64,000 bases of DNA from contig JAWCJE010000005.1 of assembly GCA_038853715.1 (NCBI GenBank), positions 12,241 to 76,240 of the forward strand, in the 5' to 3' direction. The position numbers and the translations under genes were made by a program. Below the pieces are notes generated by a model. It saw only the letters and a list, made by a program, of their open reading frames with translations. It was not told where the DNA came from and did no database searches. This stretch comes from Candidatus Nezhaarchaeales archaeon. Lineage in GTDB: Archaea; Thermoproteota; Methanomethylicia; Nezhaarchaeales; JAWCJE01. This document shows, in pieces, positions 17,659-26,259 of the stretch (within the stretch, counting starts at the first letter, position 1; every line of letters begins with the position of its first letter).

Positions 17659-18000
17659 ATGCTTAAGGCGAGTAGGATTGAAGTAGTGGTTGACGTTAGG
17701 AGGTGGCCAACGTCAAAGCTTAAAGACTTTAAACGCGAAAACATGGAGAAATGGCTTAAAGAAGCCAACATAAACTACATATGGATGGGTGAAACGCTCG
17801 GCGGTTACCGTAAAGAAGGCTACGAAAACTACATGAACACAAAAACCTTCAAACAAGGATTAAAGACGCTTCTTAAGCTAATTTCAGAAAAAAGGGTATG
17901 TCTTTTATGTTTAGAGGTAAGCCCTAGGGGTTGCCATCGACGCTTCATTAGCAGAGCGCTTCAACGTGAAGGTGTTAAGGTGTCGCATATATTAAGGTAG
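17659..18000 (+). CDS. DUF488 family protein, start unresolved
   Basis: The frame encodes DUF488 features: VVVDVRRWPTSKLKDF, GETLGGYR, and the C-terminal LLCLEVSPRGCHRRFISRAL, a typical ...C-x-E-x4-C-H-R motif. The family usually starts with a TIGYG-type strand, and here VWTIGYGSRSKEQLL is encoded in the same frame from about 17605, before the first ATG at 17659. No ATG, GTG or TTG precedes it in frame over the stretch I checked (back to 17521), so the real start is non-canonical (ACG at 17602?) or a base is wrong. Function unknown. Confidence 0.65.
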   Translation: MLKASRIEVVVDVRRWPTSKLKDFKRENMEKWLKEANINYIWMGETLGGYRKEGYENYMNTKTFKQGLKTLLKLISEKRVCLLCLEVSPRGCHRRFISRALQREGVKVSHILR

Positions 18001-18014
18001 GAAGTCAACGTTTA

Positions 18015-18344
18015 CTATTTAGATTCCTTTTTCTCCTCCTCCGAAGGAGGCTTTTCCGTCGGTGTAGCCTCAGCTTTAACCTCAGCCTTAGCTTCCTCAG
18101 CTTTAATCTCCTTCTCTATCTCCTCTATGGGTTTAGGTGGAGGCGTCGTCGCCAAGGTCCAGCCTATCCAAGACACTATGGCTAAGACCGCGGCTATAGC
18201 TACGAATAGCGGTATGGTTATCGCCCACCACTGCCACGGATTTGGGAAGAAGAGCCACCACGCGTAAAACACTATGAAAGCTAATGAGGCAACCATCATT
18301 AAGGCCCCTATGGCTTGATCCTTGTAGACCATGCTTAACACCAT
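18015..18344 (-). CDS. Small two-helix membrane protein with acidic/basic tail
   Basis: The 109-residue protein has two predicted membrane helices, about residues 12-32 (ALMMVASLAFIVFYAWWLFF) and 40-64 (rich in Ile, Ala and Val). A hydrophilic C-terminal tail of about 40 residues follows, rich in Glu, Lys and Ala (EEAKAEVKAEA type). I do not recognise the family. It lies tail to tail with the DUF488 gene (14-base gap) and upstream it faces a repeat-bearing region. Confidence 0.6.
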   Translation of the reverse strand: MVLSMVYKDQAIGALMMVASLAFIVFYAWWLFFPNPWQWWAITIPLFVAIAAVLAIVSWIGWTLATTPPPKPIEEIEKEIKAEEAKAEVKAEATPTEKPPSEEEKKESK

Positions 18345-18508
18345 TAAACCTTTGAAGTAAGGTTAAAGCCTTAAAGATATAAGGTTTTTGGTTCAGGAGA
18401 ATTTTTATGTTTTAAAATTTACGCGTTACGTATTAAGTGGTTAACGTCGCGCTACTCCGATACGTGGCTTCCACCAATAGCTTCCTTTGAAGTAGCTAAA
18501 GGTTTACA

Positions 18509-18559
18509 TGGTTTCTACCGAGCCTCCAGTAGGAATTGGTTTTGAACTTAATAGATTAA
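18509..18559. repeat. Intergenic palindromic repeat copy
   Basis: Reads TGGTTTCTACCGAGCC then TCCAGTAGGAAT, followed by the TTTTGAACTTAATAGATTAA tail. Its first part (GGTTTACATGGTTTCTACC, 18501-18519) is shared exactly with the copy at 21251-21269. It runs directly into the longer repeat beginning near 18560. Confidence 0.55.
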
Positions 18560-18610
18560 CCCTTTGATCGAAGGCTGCTACCTACGCGGCTACCACGCCG
18601 CCAAGTATGG

Positions 18611-18850
18611 GTGGCGTTGGAGAGGTTAAAGGCGAAATACGGTGCAAGGTTTAAAGAACTGGAGAAGCGTATTAAGGTTCACTTCGAGCCCTTAAGCCCT
18701 CCATACGCAACGCGTTTTAAACCTTTGAGAAGTCACCTCTCCCTGCGACTTTTAAACCGCGGCTTCCAACCTTTACGCTTCTACCTTGCCCCGCTTAAGT
18801 TGAAGGATCAGTTAATTCGTAAAGCTTTTAGTAGCGTTCAACGACCCTAA
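18611..18850 (+). CDS. Repeat-family ORF, 79 residues, doubtful gene
   Basis: The frame begins in a segment repeated on the minus strand at 44900-45017. Both encode a similar peptide: KAKYGARFKELEKRIKVHFE here and KAKWDVRFNELEERIKARFG there, then PLSPPxAT. The alignment has no indels over this stretch, which suggests it once coded for protein. The 3' part (18745-18805) is repeated at 19715-19770. It could be a small real protein or the relic of a mobile gene; I do not recognise the family. It precedes the cis-prenyltransferase gene by 20 bases. Confidence 0.35.
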   Translation: MALERLKAKYGARFKELEKRIKVHFEPLSPPYATRFKPLRSHLSLRLLNRGFQPLRFYLAPLKLKDQLIRKAFSSVQRP

Positions 18851-18869
18851 ACTCGTAGGGGTCAACGGC

Positions 18870-19652
18870 GTGCTTAAAGGGTTGCTAAGCGCCGTAGGGG
18901 CCTATAAGCTCTACAAGAAGTGGTTATGGCAGCAGGTTAAGAATAAACCGCTACCATCCCATGTGGCCGTAATCCTCGATGGTAATAGGCGCTGGGCTAA
19001 AGGCCGTAGGCTTCCACCCTGGTTTGGGCATAGGGAGGGCGCTAGAAAGGTTGAAGACCTACTGGATTGGTGTTTAAAGCTAGGTATTAAGACATTAACT
19101 CTCTACGTTTTATCTACCGAAAACCTTCAAAGACCGGTGGAGGAGGTTAACGCGATATTTAAGATAGCCGAAGAAGAGCTTAGAAGGGCTTTAACCGACC
19201 GCCGCATCCATGAGAACGGGGTAAGGGTTAAGGCCTTAGGCAGGGTGGAACTGCTCCCCGAAGGCCTCCGTAGCCTTATAAAGGAGTTAGAGGCCTCAAC
19301 AAGTAATTATAACTCCCACTTCCTAAACATAGCCATAGCCTACGGTGGAAGAACGGAAATAGTGGACGCCGTTAAGAAGATAGCTGAAAGCATCGAGGGT
19401 GGTAAACTAAGAGCATCCGATATCGATGAACACGTGATCGAAAAACACCTATACACATGGTTTCTACCAAACCCCTACCCTGACCTCATAATAAGGACCT
19501 CCGGCGAGGAAAGGCTTAGCGGCTTCCTACTTTGGCAATCTGCCTATAGTGAACTCGTATTCCTCGATATTTACTGGCCCGACTTTAGGGAGATAGATTT
19601 ATTGAGAGCCATACGTACATACCAAACGAGGCAGAGGCGCTTCGGCATTTAA
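18870..19652 (+). CDS. uppS: Cis-prenyltransferase (undecaprenyl/dolichyl diphosphate synthase family)
   Basis: The 260-residue protein has all family motifs: VILDGNRRWAKGRRLPPWFGH (catalytic Asp and Asn-Arg), TLYVLSTENLQRP, AIAYGGRTEIVDA, and the C-terminal IRTSGEERLSGFLLWQSAYSE with FLDIYWPDF. It extends isoprenyl diphosphates in cis to make the polyprenol lipid carrier for glycosylation. The GTG start at 18870 follows the repeat-family ORF. The dolichol-kinase-like gene at 63327 acts on similar lipids but is far away. Confidence 0.92.
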   Translation: MLKGLLSAVGAYKLYKKWLWQQVKNKPLPSHVAVILDGNRRWAKGRRLPPWFGHREGARKVEDLLDWCLKLGIKTLTLYVLSTENLQRPVEEVNAIFKIAEEELRRALTDRRIHENGVRVKALGRVELLPEGLRSLIKELEASTSNYNSHFLNIAIAYGGRTEIVDAVKKIAESIEGGKLRASDIDEHVIEKHLYTWFLPNPYPDLIIRTSGEERLSGFLLWQSAYSELVFLDIYWPDFREIDLLRAIRTYQTRQRRFGI

Positions 19653-19712
19653 GGCGGATGTAAATGGAACGCTAAACCCCTAGCTTCAAACGTGGTGACG
19701 CTGGCTTTAACC

Positions 19713-19774
19713 GGCGAAGGAGCTTAAACCGCAGCTTCCAATCTTCACGCTTCTAACTTGCCCCGCTTAAATTG
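19713..19774. repeat. Fragment of the longer repeat overlapping the Trm112 3' end
   Basis: This stretch (TTAAACCGCAGCTTCCAATC ...) closely matches 18746-18803 (TTAAACCGCGGCTTCCAACC ...) over about 55 bases with a few mismatches. Its distal end covers the stop codon and last codons of the minus-strand Trm112 gene. Confidence 0.6.
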
Positions 19775-20139
19775 AAGGGCTTACCCTCCTCTAAAACCCA
19801 TTTAGGAGTTTTATCCTTATATTTTTTAAGGAACTCTAAGTCCTCCTTAGCTTCACGTAGTTCATCAGGTAGCATTCGAGGGATTTCCTCCATAATAGGG
19901 TACCATCTACCGCACTTAGTACAAATTAAGATTCCCTCCGCTACCTCCTTAGTGAAGCATACGTTACAATCACCCCTTCCATCCTTAACCCACCGCTTTA
20001 GGAGTCCGCAGTACTCTTCGCAGGTTTTAACCCGTACGCGGGTTGATGGCGGATAGACGTTCTCTTGGAACACCAGGAACTCTAAGGGGAACGTTTTACA
20101 GATGGGGCAAGCCAAGAGGTCTAAGAGGCGATACTTCAA
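19753..20139 (-). CDS. Trm112-like zinc-binding methyltransferase activator
   Basis: The 128-residue protein begins MKYRLLDLLACPICKTFPLEF, the Trm112 signature with a CxxC pair (Cys11, Cys14). It later has ICTKCGRWYPIMEEIPRMLP with the second CxxC. Between them lie extra Cys residues (CEEYCG, CNVC) as in archaeal long forms. Trm112 stabilises several class I methyltransferases that modify tRNA, rRNA and release factor. The last few residues (NLSGAS) are encoded inside a copied repeat fragment (19713-19774), so this C-terminus may be acquired. Confidence 0.85.
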   Translation of the reverse strand: MKYRLLDLLACPICKTFPLEFLVFQENVYPPSTRVRVKTCEEYCGLLKRWVKDGRGDCNVCFTKEVAEGILICTKCGRWYPIMEEIPRMLPDELREAKEDLEFLKKYKDKTPKWVLEEGKPFNLSGAS

Positions 20140-20251
20140 AAGGCCTCACCGCCTCTAAAATTAGCCTAAGGATAATTATATCCTTTAAGGTTAAAAGCGT
20201 AGAAGTTAAACGTAAGTTTAAGGTTTCTTTAACCGTGCTGGGGTTCTAGCG

Positions 20252-21184
20252 TTGAAGGTTAGGGTTTCAGCCCCTTCACGCTTACATCTAGGGTTAATAG
20301 ACCCCTTCAACGTCTACGGAAGGATGAATGGAGGCGTAGGGTTAGCCATAGATGAGCCTAGATCTACGGTTATCGCGGAGCCCTTCGACGGAGTGACCGT
20401 TGAAGCCCCGTATCGAGAGGAAGTGAAGGTATACGTAGAGCGGGTCTGCACCAATTACCGTTTGCCTGGAGCTAAAGTTACAGTTTTAACCACGGCTCCA
20501 CGCCATTCAGGGCTAGGGTCTACGACGCAGTTAGCTTTAGCCGTAGCTAAAGCCGTAACGAAGGCCTACGCCCTCGAAGTTAACGCCGTCAAACTAGCCA
20601 AGGTCCTCGGCCGGGGTTCAAGGTCCGGGGTTGGAACGTACGCTTTCCAGTACGGCGGCTTCATCGTTGATGGGGGCCGCGGCCCATCCACGTCTTTTCC
20701 GCCGTTAATTGCTAGGTACCCCTTCCCCGAGGAATGGCGTATCGTAATGATAACGGCGGGTGAACATGGCTTAAGCGAAGAAGTTGAAGACCGCGTTATC
20801 TCTTCACTACCTAAACCGCCGCTTAACGTAGTGCTTGAAGCTAGCTATACGGTCTTAATGGGCTTAATTCCCTCCCTCCTAGAGGGGGACTTCACCCTCT
20901 TTACCGGTAGCCTTTCAAGGCTTCAAAGGTTGGTTGGTAAAATGTTTGAAGCGGCTCAAGGAGGAGTTTTTAGGTCTGATATCGCTAAGTACGTCGACCT
21001 CTTATCAAAGGCCGGAGCCTTAGGAGTAGGTCAAAGCTCCTGGGGCTCCACCGTATATGGTTTTACCCAAAGCTGGAAGGAGGCTGAGGAAGTAGTAAGC
21101 AATCTAACCGACGAAGTAAAAACTGAAGCAAGGATCGTGAAAGCCGATAATGAGGGGGCTAAGGTCGAGATCCTAAGCTGTTAA
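20252..21184 (+). CDS. mptG: Beta-ribofuranosylaminobenzene 5'-phosphate synthase
   Basis: This 310-residue GHMP-superfamily protein carries the RFAP synthase signatures: APSRLHLGLIDP at the N-terminus, APRHSGLGSTTQLALAVA (phosphate-binding loop), GRGSRSGVGTYAFQYGGFIVDGG and GQSSWGSTVYGF. It condenses 4-hydroxybenzoate or p-aminobenzoate with PRPP in the first committed step of methanopterin synthesis. The start is TTG at 20252. Its presence implies that the organism makes a methanopterin-type C1 carrier, consistent with the archaeal CODH/ACS operon. Confidence 0.9.
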   Translation: MKVRVSAPSRLHLGLIDPFNVYGRMNGGVGLAIDEPRSTVIAEPFDGVTVEAPYREEVKVYVERVCTNYRLPGAKVTVLTTAPRHSGLGSTTQLALAVAKAVTKAYALEVNAVKLAKVLGRGSRSGVGTYAFQYGGFIVDGGRGPSTSFPPLIARYPFPEEWRIVMITAGEHGLSEEVEDRVISSLPKPPLNVVLEASYTVLMGLIPSLLEGDFTLFTGSLSRLQRLVGKMFEAAQGGVFRSDIAKYVDLLSKAGALGVGQSSWGSTVYGFTQSWKEAEEVVSNLTDEVKTEARIVKADNEGAKVEILSC

Positions 21185-21258
21185 GGCGGCTACTGAAAGC
21201 CGTTAAAGGAAGGTATGGTAAAGCTGGCTTAAGCCCGCCTTTGAGCCGAAGGTTTACA

Positions 21259-21306
21259 TGGTTTCTACCCGAGTTTCCATCGGAAGTAACCGGTTTAAAC
21301 GTTAAG
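21259..21306. repeat. Intergenic palindromic repeat copy between convergent genes
   Basis: TGGTTTCTACCCGAG then TTTCCATCGGAAGTAACC, followed by a GGTTTAAACGTTAAGC tail. It lies between the stops of mptG (plus) and the SPASM radical SAM gene (minus), so a terminator role is possible. The 19 bases at 21251-21269 equal those at 18501-18519. Confidence 0.5.
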
Positions 21307-21307
21307 C

Positions 21308-22798
21308 TTAACCTGCGCTTCCGAATGGGAACCGTGTAACCGTAGAATTACGGCTAAAAGGTCTTAAAGAGCGTATCAGTCTCTCAAAGACATCCTTATT
21401 CCTTATGCAGCCTGGATCTGGAGCTAATGGGTCTGCGAAGTAGCCATACGCTCTAGCTCTACAACCGCCACATACATACCTAAACTCGCAGAAGCCACAG
21501 TTACCTTTAAGCTGGTCCTTATCCCTTAAAGCCCATAATAGCTTTGACTCTCTCCATATCTTTTCGAAGTCGTCCTTCAATATGTTTCCAAGCCTAGTTT
21601 TTTCATCGTGGGGGAAGAAGACGCAAGGATATAAGTCGCCGTTTGGCTCTAACGCTAAATAAAACCTTCCAGCTCCGCATCCACCTATGAACTCGGATAG
21701 CCTCTTTAAATCGCCTACGAGCTTAGGGTTATAGAAGTGGGTTGGTATTATGTAGCCCTCTGCTTCAACTTGCTGAGCTACCCTCGCGTATTGAGGAGCC
21801 GTTGATAATACTTCAATACCACCCTCCTTCATCCGCCCCCACAACTCTTTAAGTAGCCATTCCCTTTCTTCAGGGGTTAAGTCTGCCTCCACTATGTTAA
21901 GGCCCCTACCGGTCGGTATAAAGTTGTAAGCCATAAACCAGTTAGCGCCAAGCTTTTCAATGAACTCAATCATGGATGGTACCTCCTTCAAGTTGTACCG
22001 GGTAACGGTCGCAGCTACTTCTACGAATATCCCTTGAGTAACACAGTTCTTAATCCCTTCAACGGCCTTAGCGAAGGACCCCGGAACACCCCTAAACCTA
22101 TCATGGGTTTCAGGGTTAACGCCGTCCAAGCTAATTTGAACAAAGCCTAGCCCAGCTTCCTTTAACTCCTTAACCCTTTCAGGGCTAAGGGTTGTAGCGT
22201 TAGTAGCCATAGCTACATACATACCTCGATCAGCAGCATGCTTAATAAGCACGGTTATATCAGGACGAAGAGTAGGTTCACCTCCTGAAAACGCCAATAT
22301 AACTACGCCTGCATCAGCCAGTGTATCTATAGCCTTAATAGCCTCCCTCGTACCGAGCTCAACCCTATCCTTAACCCCAGCGTTTTCATAGCAGTGTTTA
22401 CACTTTAAGTTACAAACCCTAGTAACGTTCCAAACCACCTGAAAAGGCGCACCGGGAACGTAGGGTCTTCTAACCCCGAATAAGGATATGCCCGCGATAA
22501 CGTTAACCAAGCCCCTACGCCAATAGGGATCGCGAAACCTCTCCTTAATCTGCTCCTTGGTAGCTCCAAAGGCGTTAGCTCCAGCTTCAACCACGGGCTT
22601 TACAAGCTTCTCAGCCAACCTACAGCGGTGGCAAGCCTTACCCCTTACACCTACATATAACTCTAAAGCTACCTCCAGCCTAGGCTTTCCATCCTTCACA
22701 CAACGGGCTAATAAGCCCTTTAATACGCGCCTAGTAAAGGGGTTATCAGCGACCGCCTTAAAGAATTGAACCATGCCAGCGGTCGAAGCCCCCTCCAT
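21308..22798 (-). CDS. Radical SAM/SPASM protein with cysteine-bearing N-terminal domain
   Basis: This 496-residue protein has the radical SAM motif CNLKCKHCYENAG at about residues 133-140. A C-terminal SPASM-type cysteine set follows: GGCGAGRFYLALEPNG, DLYPCVFFPHD, GNCGFCEFRYVCGGCRARAYG and DPGCIRN. The first ~120 residues form a helical domain with GKACHRCRLAEK. SPASM enzymes usually modify peptides, proteins or cofactors; the target cannot be read here. No small peptide substrate gene was found next to it. The gene stands alone, convergent with mptG and followed upstream by a 629-base gap. Confidence 0.8.
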   Translation of the reverse strand: MEGASTAGMVQFFKAVADNPFTRRVLKGLLARCVKDGKPRLEVALELYVGVRGKACHRCRLAEKLVKPVVEAGANAFGATKEQIKERFRDPYWRRGLVNVIAGISLFGVRRPYVPGAPFQVVWNVTRVCNLKCKHCYENAGVKDRVELGTREAIKAIDTLADAGVVILAFSGGEPTLRPDITVLIKHAADRGMYVAMATNATTLSPERVKELKEAGLGFVQISLDGVNPETHDRFRGVPGSFAKAVEGIKNCVTQGIFVEVAATVTRYNLKEVPSMIEFIEKLGANWFMAYNFIPTGRGLNIVEADLTPEEREWLLKELWGRMKEGGIEVLSTAPQYARVAQQVEAEGYIIPTHFYNPKLVGDLKRLSEFIGGCGAGRFYLALEPNGDLYPCVFFPHDEKTRLGNILKDDFEKIWRESKLLWALRDKDQLKGNCGFCEFRYVCGGCRARAYGYFADPLAPDPGCIRNKDVFERLIRSLRPFSRNSTVTRFPFGSAG

Positions 22799-23427
22799 AA
22801 GAACCTCCCGTTAAGACTGTTAAACAGCCCTTTATGGAAGAGTTAAAGATAGGTTGAAAGCGAAATACTTAACTTTTACCTTTATAGAGGGTAAAAAATC
22901 AAACTCTCAACTCTAATGCTTAGAGTTGTTTTAGGGCTTTCCAGCTTAAAGTGGGCCTTAATATGTCCCTCCTTAAATCTACATCGACTTTTCTAAGCCC
23001 TCCAACTTGAATCCATACGAAGGATTAGTTCAGCGGTATGTAAGGCTGTTAGAGGCTTAGGCTAAAGCTGTTATACGCGCCTACTGGTCAAGTGGAAGGG
23101 TTAAGTATTACGAGTAGGAGGTTAATGACCACCGCTGTAATACAACAATAAGAACTAGCGTCAAGTTCTAAGCGTTTACACGGTAGCATGCATAATAATA
23201 CGCCTAAGGTTTTTACGTTAACTTCTCCGCGGTTCAAGCCGGAGGCTTCTCTTTTTCTTCTAGCTAAGCCTTCACCATACCGAGTTCTAGGCGCCGTTAA
23301 GGGCCTCAGTCCTTTACCCGAGAAGGTACTTTAACACGTTAAGGGCGCGTTACGTACATATTTAGCTGGCTTAGTCTATATAAGCTAGGTATTTAATGTT
23401 CTAAACGGTTTTAGGTCGCGGTTAACC
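22799..23427. other. 629-base gap with a possible decayed ORF
   Basis: No intact gene. In one plus-strand frame around 23005-23170 the sequence reads NPYEGLVQRYVRLLEA, stop, AKAVIRAYWSSGRVKYYE, stop, which looks like a decayed gene but I cannot name it. TATA-like ATATAAG near 23379 may serve the MBL gene. No palindromic repeat head with a clear tail was found. Confidence 0.35.
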
Positions 23428-24126
23428 ATGATTTCAAGGTTTGGGGAGCCGGTTAAGGTTTTAGACGGCGTATACTGCATACCGAGCTTAGCCTTCGATT
23501 CTAACGTTTACGTGCTTTTAGGGTCCCACGGCTTCATAATGGTTGATTCAGGCCTAGGGCTTAATACTAAAAGCATAATTAACGCCTTAGGAAAGCTAGG
23601 TTTACGCGTAGAGGATTTACGGGTCCTCATTAACACGCACTGCCATATAGATCATACAGGTGGAAACCGTGAAATCTTAAGCTTAAGCGGGGCTAAGCTA
23701 GCGCTCCATGAGGAGGACGCCAAATTCTTAGAGGATGGTGAAGCATCCGCCGTAGAGCCCTTAGGCATTTTAGACGTAAGCCTTAAACCCTTAAAAGTTG
23801 ACTTTAAGCTTAAGGAGGATAGCGTCTTAAACCTCGGCGTTAGAACGCTCCGAGTAATCCATACACCTGGCCATACCCCAGGCTCCCTATGCCTCTTCGA
23901 TGAGGCTAATAAGGTCCTCATATCGGGGGACACAGTCTTCCTAGACGGGGTTGGAAGGTACGACCTACCCTATTCAAGCTACCAAGACCTACTTAGATCT
24001 GTAGAGAAGCTTACTAAGCTCGACGTGAACACACTACTACCTGGACATGGGCCCTACACGGTTAAAGGCGGCAAACAATGCGTAGTTAGAGACCTAAAAC
24101 TACTTAAAACCTTCGGGCCGCTCTAA
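23428..24126 (+). CDS. Metallo-beta-lactamase fold hydrolase
   Basis: The 232-residue protein has the MBL metal motifs: THCHIDHTGG (His71, His73, Asp75, His76), HTPGHTPGSLCLF with the third metal His, SGDTVFLDG with the bridging Asp, and LLPGHGPYT. It is the single-domain glyoxalase II-like type. Candidate substrates include thioesters, but nothing in the context fixes one. It is a stand-alone gene, convergent with livM. Confidence 0.85.
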   Translation: MISRFGEPVKVLDGVYCIPSLAFDSNVYVLLGSHGFIMVDSGLGLNTKSIINALGKLGLRVEDLRVLINTHCHIDHTGGNREILSLSGAKLALHEEDAKFLEDGEASAVEPLGILDVSLKPLKVDFKLKEDSVLNLGVRTLRVIHTPGHTPGSLCLFDEANKVLISGDTVFLDGVGRYDLPYSSYQDLLRSVEKLTKLDVNTLLPGHGPYTVKGGKQCVVRDLKLLKTFGPL

Positions 24127-24181
24127 ACCGTGTAAAGCACCACGTCTTAAACGCTTAACGGCCAATTAAAGCCTTACTACG

Positions 24182-25261
24182 CTACCCCTTAATACCTGGC
24201 TCCCTTAACTTTAAGGCAGCCGTAACCCTCCTTACCGCCACGGTCTTAATCGGCTTCTCCGGTATTAATCCCTCAGGCCTATAGAGGAGTATTAGGATGA
24301 GGGCTACGCCTAGAAGCAGCATATCGAGCCAAACCACATCGAAGGGTACGTAGGGAGCAAACGCATCCTTATAAAATATTATTAGCTTCCTAACGGTTAC
24401 AAAAACGAACGTCCCTAAGACAACGCCAACGTTATTCGCGGTACCGCCTAGGATCACCATTACCCAGGGCCAGAATGTCCAACTAACCTTTTGATAGGCC
24501 GCGGCTATAACGCTACCAGTGTAAATAGCGTAAAGGGCCCCTCCAAGGGCCGTTATAGCGGACGCGAGCGTAATGACCTTTATCCTTACCTTAGTTACGT
24601 CTTTACCTAGCGCTAAAGCCGCGTTTTCATCATCCCTTACGGCTCTAAGTAGTCGCCCTAAAGGCGACTTAGTTAGTAGGTATAAGTAAATAAACACCGC
24701 TACGACCACGGCAATCATGAACGCCGTGACCATAGGGAACCTATACTCACCAGCCCAGGCGAATACGTCTGGAACACCTATTCCCAATGTCCCGCCGGCC
24801 AACTCAGGGTAGTTATGCCCTATTACCACTAGGGCTTCACCGGCCGCTAGAAACACCATGGCCAAGCTTATTTCACGGAGCCTAATAGCCGGATGGGAAA
24901 CTAGGAAGCCGAGAGCAGCGCCTACAACCATGGCTAACGCTAACGTTAACGCTAATACCGCCATCGATAAGGGCACGTTGACGCGTAGAAATTCGTTTAT
25001 CTTCGTAACTATTTCAGCGTTATGCTCCACATAGCTTAACCCGAGCCCCACCCCTAAAAGCTGCATTAAAAGCCTACCCGGGAGATAACCTACTAGAAAG
25101 GCCCCACCAGCTACAGCTAAAGTCTTACCGAAGTCCGGTACCCCCGTATACCCGTACTCTAAGTTTAAGCTTAACGTTACTAGGAGGTAAGGAGCGAAGG
25201 TAGACATTAAGTCAACCAAGAATAACGCTTCAACTGGAAGCGTCAACCCGTCCACCTCCAT
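24182..25261 (-). CDS. livM: Branched-chain amino acid-type ABC transporter permease LivM
   Basis: The 359-residue membrane protein has about ten hydrophobic helices and the LivM signature GRLLRAVRDDENAALALGKDVTKVR with the EAA-like loop. SAITALGGALYAIYTGSV and a C-terminal LLYRPEGLIPE motif follow. It pairs with LivH to form the translocation pore. Its start overlaps the end of livH by 19 bases. The transported substrate is probably an amino acid or amide. Confidence 0.88.
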   Translation of the reverse strand: MEVDGLTLPVEALFLVDLMSTFAPYLLVTLSLNLEYGYTGVPDFGKTLAVAGGAFLVGYLPGRLLMQLLGVGLGLSYVEHNAEIVTKINEFLRVNVPLSMAVLALTLALAMVVGAALGFLVSHPAIRLREISLAMVFLAAGEALVVIGHNYPELAGGTLGIGVPDVFAWAGEYRFPMVTAFMIAVVVAVFIYLYLLTKSPLGRLLRAVRDDENAALALGKDVTKVRIKVITLASAITALGGALYAIYTGSVIAAAYQKVSWTFWPWVMVILGGTANNVGVVLGTFVFVTVRKLIIFYKDAFAPYVPFDVVWLDMLLLGVALILILLYRPEGLIPEKPIKTVAVRRVTAALKLREPGIKG

Positions 25262-26190
25262 ACCCTAATCCACTTAAACCTTACCCTACTCACCATAATC
25301 CCGGTGATGCCTCGAGGCGCTATTAAGAGCGTTATAACCATGGCCAATAACGGTATAATCGGCCTGTAGGGTATAATCCACGTTCCAACCGATAACGCTA
25401 GCTTCCCGGTTCCCAGCACCTCGACGAAGCCGACGAAAAACCCGCCGAATAATCCCCCATAGATGCTAAATAACCCACCCGTTACACTGGCTGCAAATAT
25501 GCTAACGAGCATATAATCACCTGTATCCGGGTTACCTATGAACCAGAGCGGTAGAAGCCCTCCAGCTAACCCAGCTAGCCCTCCAGCTAGAAACCATGAT
25601 ACTTTATACACTAAGTCAGCGTTAATACCTAGGGCTGAGGCTAAATCCGGGTTTTCTATGGTAGCTCTCATAGCGACCCCGAACTTAGTCTTAGTTAAAG
25701 CTAGGTGGAGTAATAAGGTTGTAATAGCTACGAGGGAGGGAGCTACGAAGAGGAGCCCCCGTTCACCGGCTAACTGGAAGTCTGCACCCCTTAACTGGAA
25801 ATACCTAGATGAAATTTTAAACGTCCGAGCTAAGTAGTCGGCGTAAATATTGAGTACCGCTAACAGTATGAGTTCGAGGGCTATGGTAGCCACCATTAAG
25901 GTTATGACGGAAGCCCTCCTCCTCGATAAGGGTTTAAGGACGACTAGGTACTGAAGTAGCGCGAGGAAACCCGTAAGTAGGAATGCTAACGGTAAGCCGT
26001 AGTATATATCCGCCTTAAACACCTTATGGACCGTTAGCGCTACGTATATCCCCACGGTGGCGAAGCAGCCGTGGGCGAAGTTCGGTATCCTCGTCGTTAG
26101 GAAGGTTAATGTAAGCCCAAGGCTTAAAAGGGATAGGAGGCTTGAAAACACTAATGCATCCTTATAGATCGGCTCAATGAACATTTGCAT
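25243..26190 (-). CDS. livH: Branched-chain amino acid-type ABC transporter permease LivH
   Basis: The 315-residue membrane protein shows LivH motifs: SLLSLLSLGLTLTFLTTRIPNFAHG near the N-terminus, TKFGVAMRATIENPDLASALGINAD (EAA loop) and VSWFLAGGLAGLAGGLL. It has about eight hydrophobic segments. It overlaps livM downstream. The binding protein and two ATPases are encoded divergently at 26644-29790. Confidence 0.88.
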   Translation of the reverse strand: MQMFIEPIYKDALVFSSLLSLLSLGLTLTFLTTRIPNFAHGCFATVGIYVALTVHKVFKADIYYGLPLAFLLTGFLALLQYLVVLKPLSRRRASVITLMVATIALELILLAVLNIYADYLARTFKISSRYFQLRGADFQLAGERGLLFVAPSLVAITTLLLHLALTKTKFGVAMRATIENPDLASALGINADLVYKVSWFLAGGLAGLAGGLLPLWFIGNPDTGDYMLVSIFAASVTGGLFSIYGGLFGGFFVGFVEVLGTGKLALSVGTWIIPYRPIIPLLAMVITLLIAPRGITGIMVSRVRFKWIRVWRWTG

Positions 26191-26259
26191 CGCTTAAGGA
26201 AAACGGGAACTAGACGCATAAAACCTTAACGGTCTAAAGCGCGTGTTTGTAACAGTTCA

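Noticed and set aside
23000-23180. tRNA-like or decayed gene in the 22.8-23.4 kb gap
   Set aside because: A TTAGTTCAGCGG stretch resembled a tRNA D-arm, but there is no matching T-arm or acceptor stem. A two-stop open frame remains but cannot be assigned.
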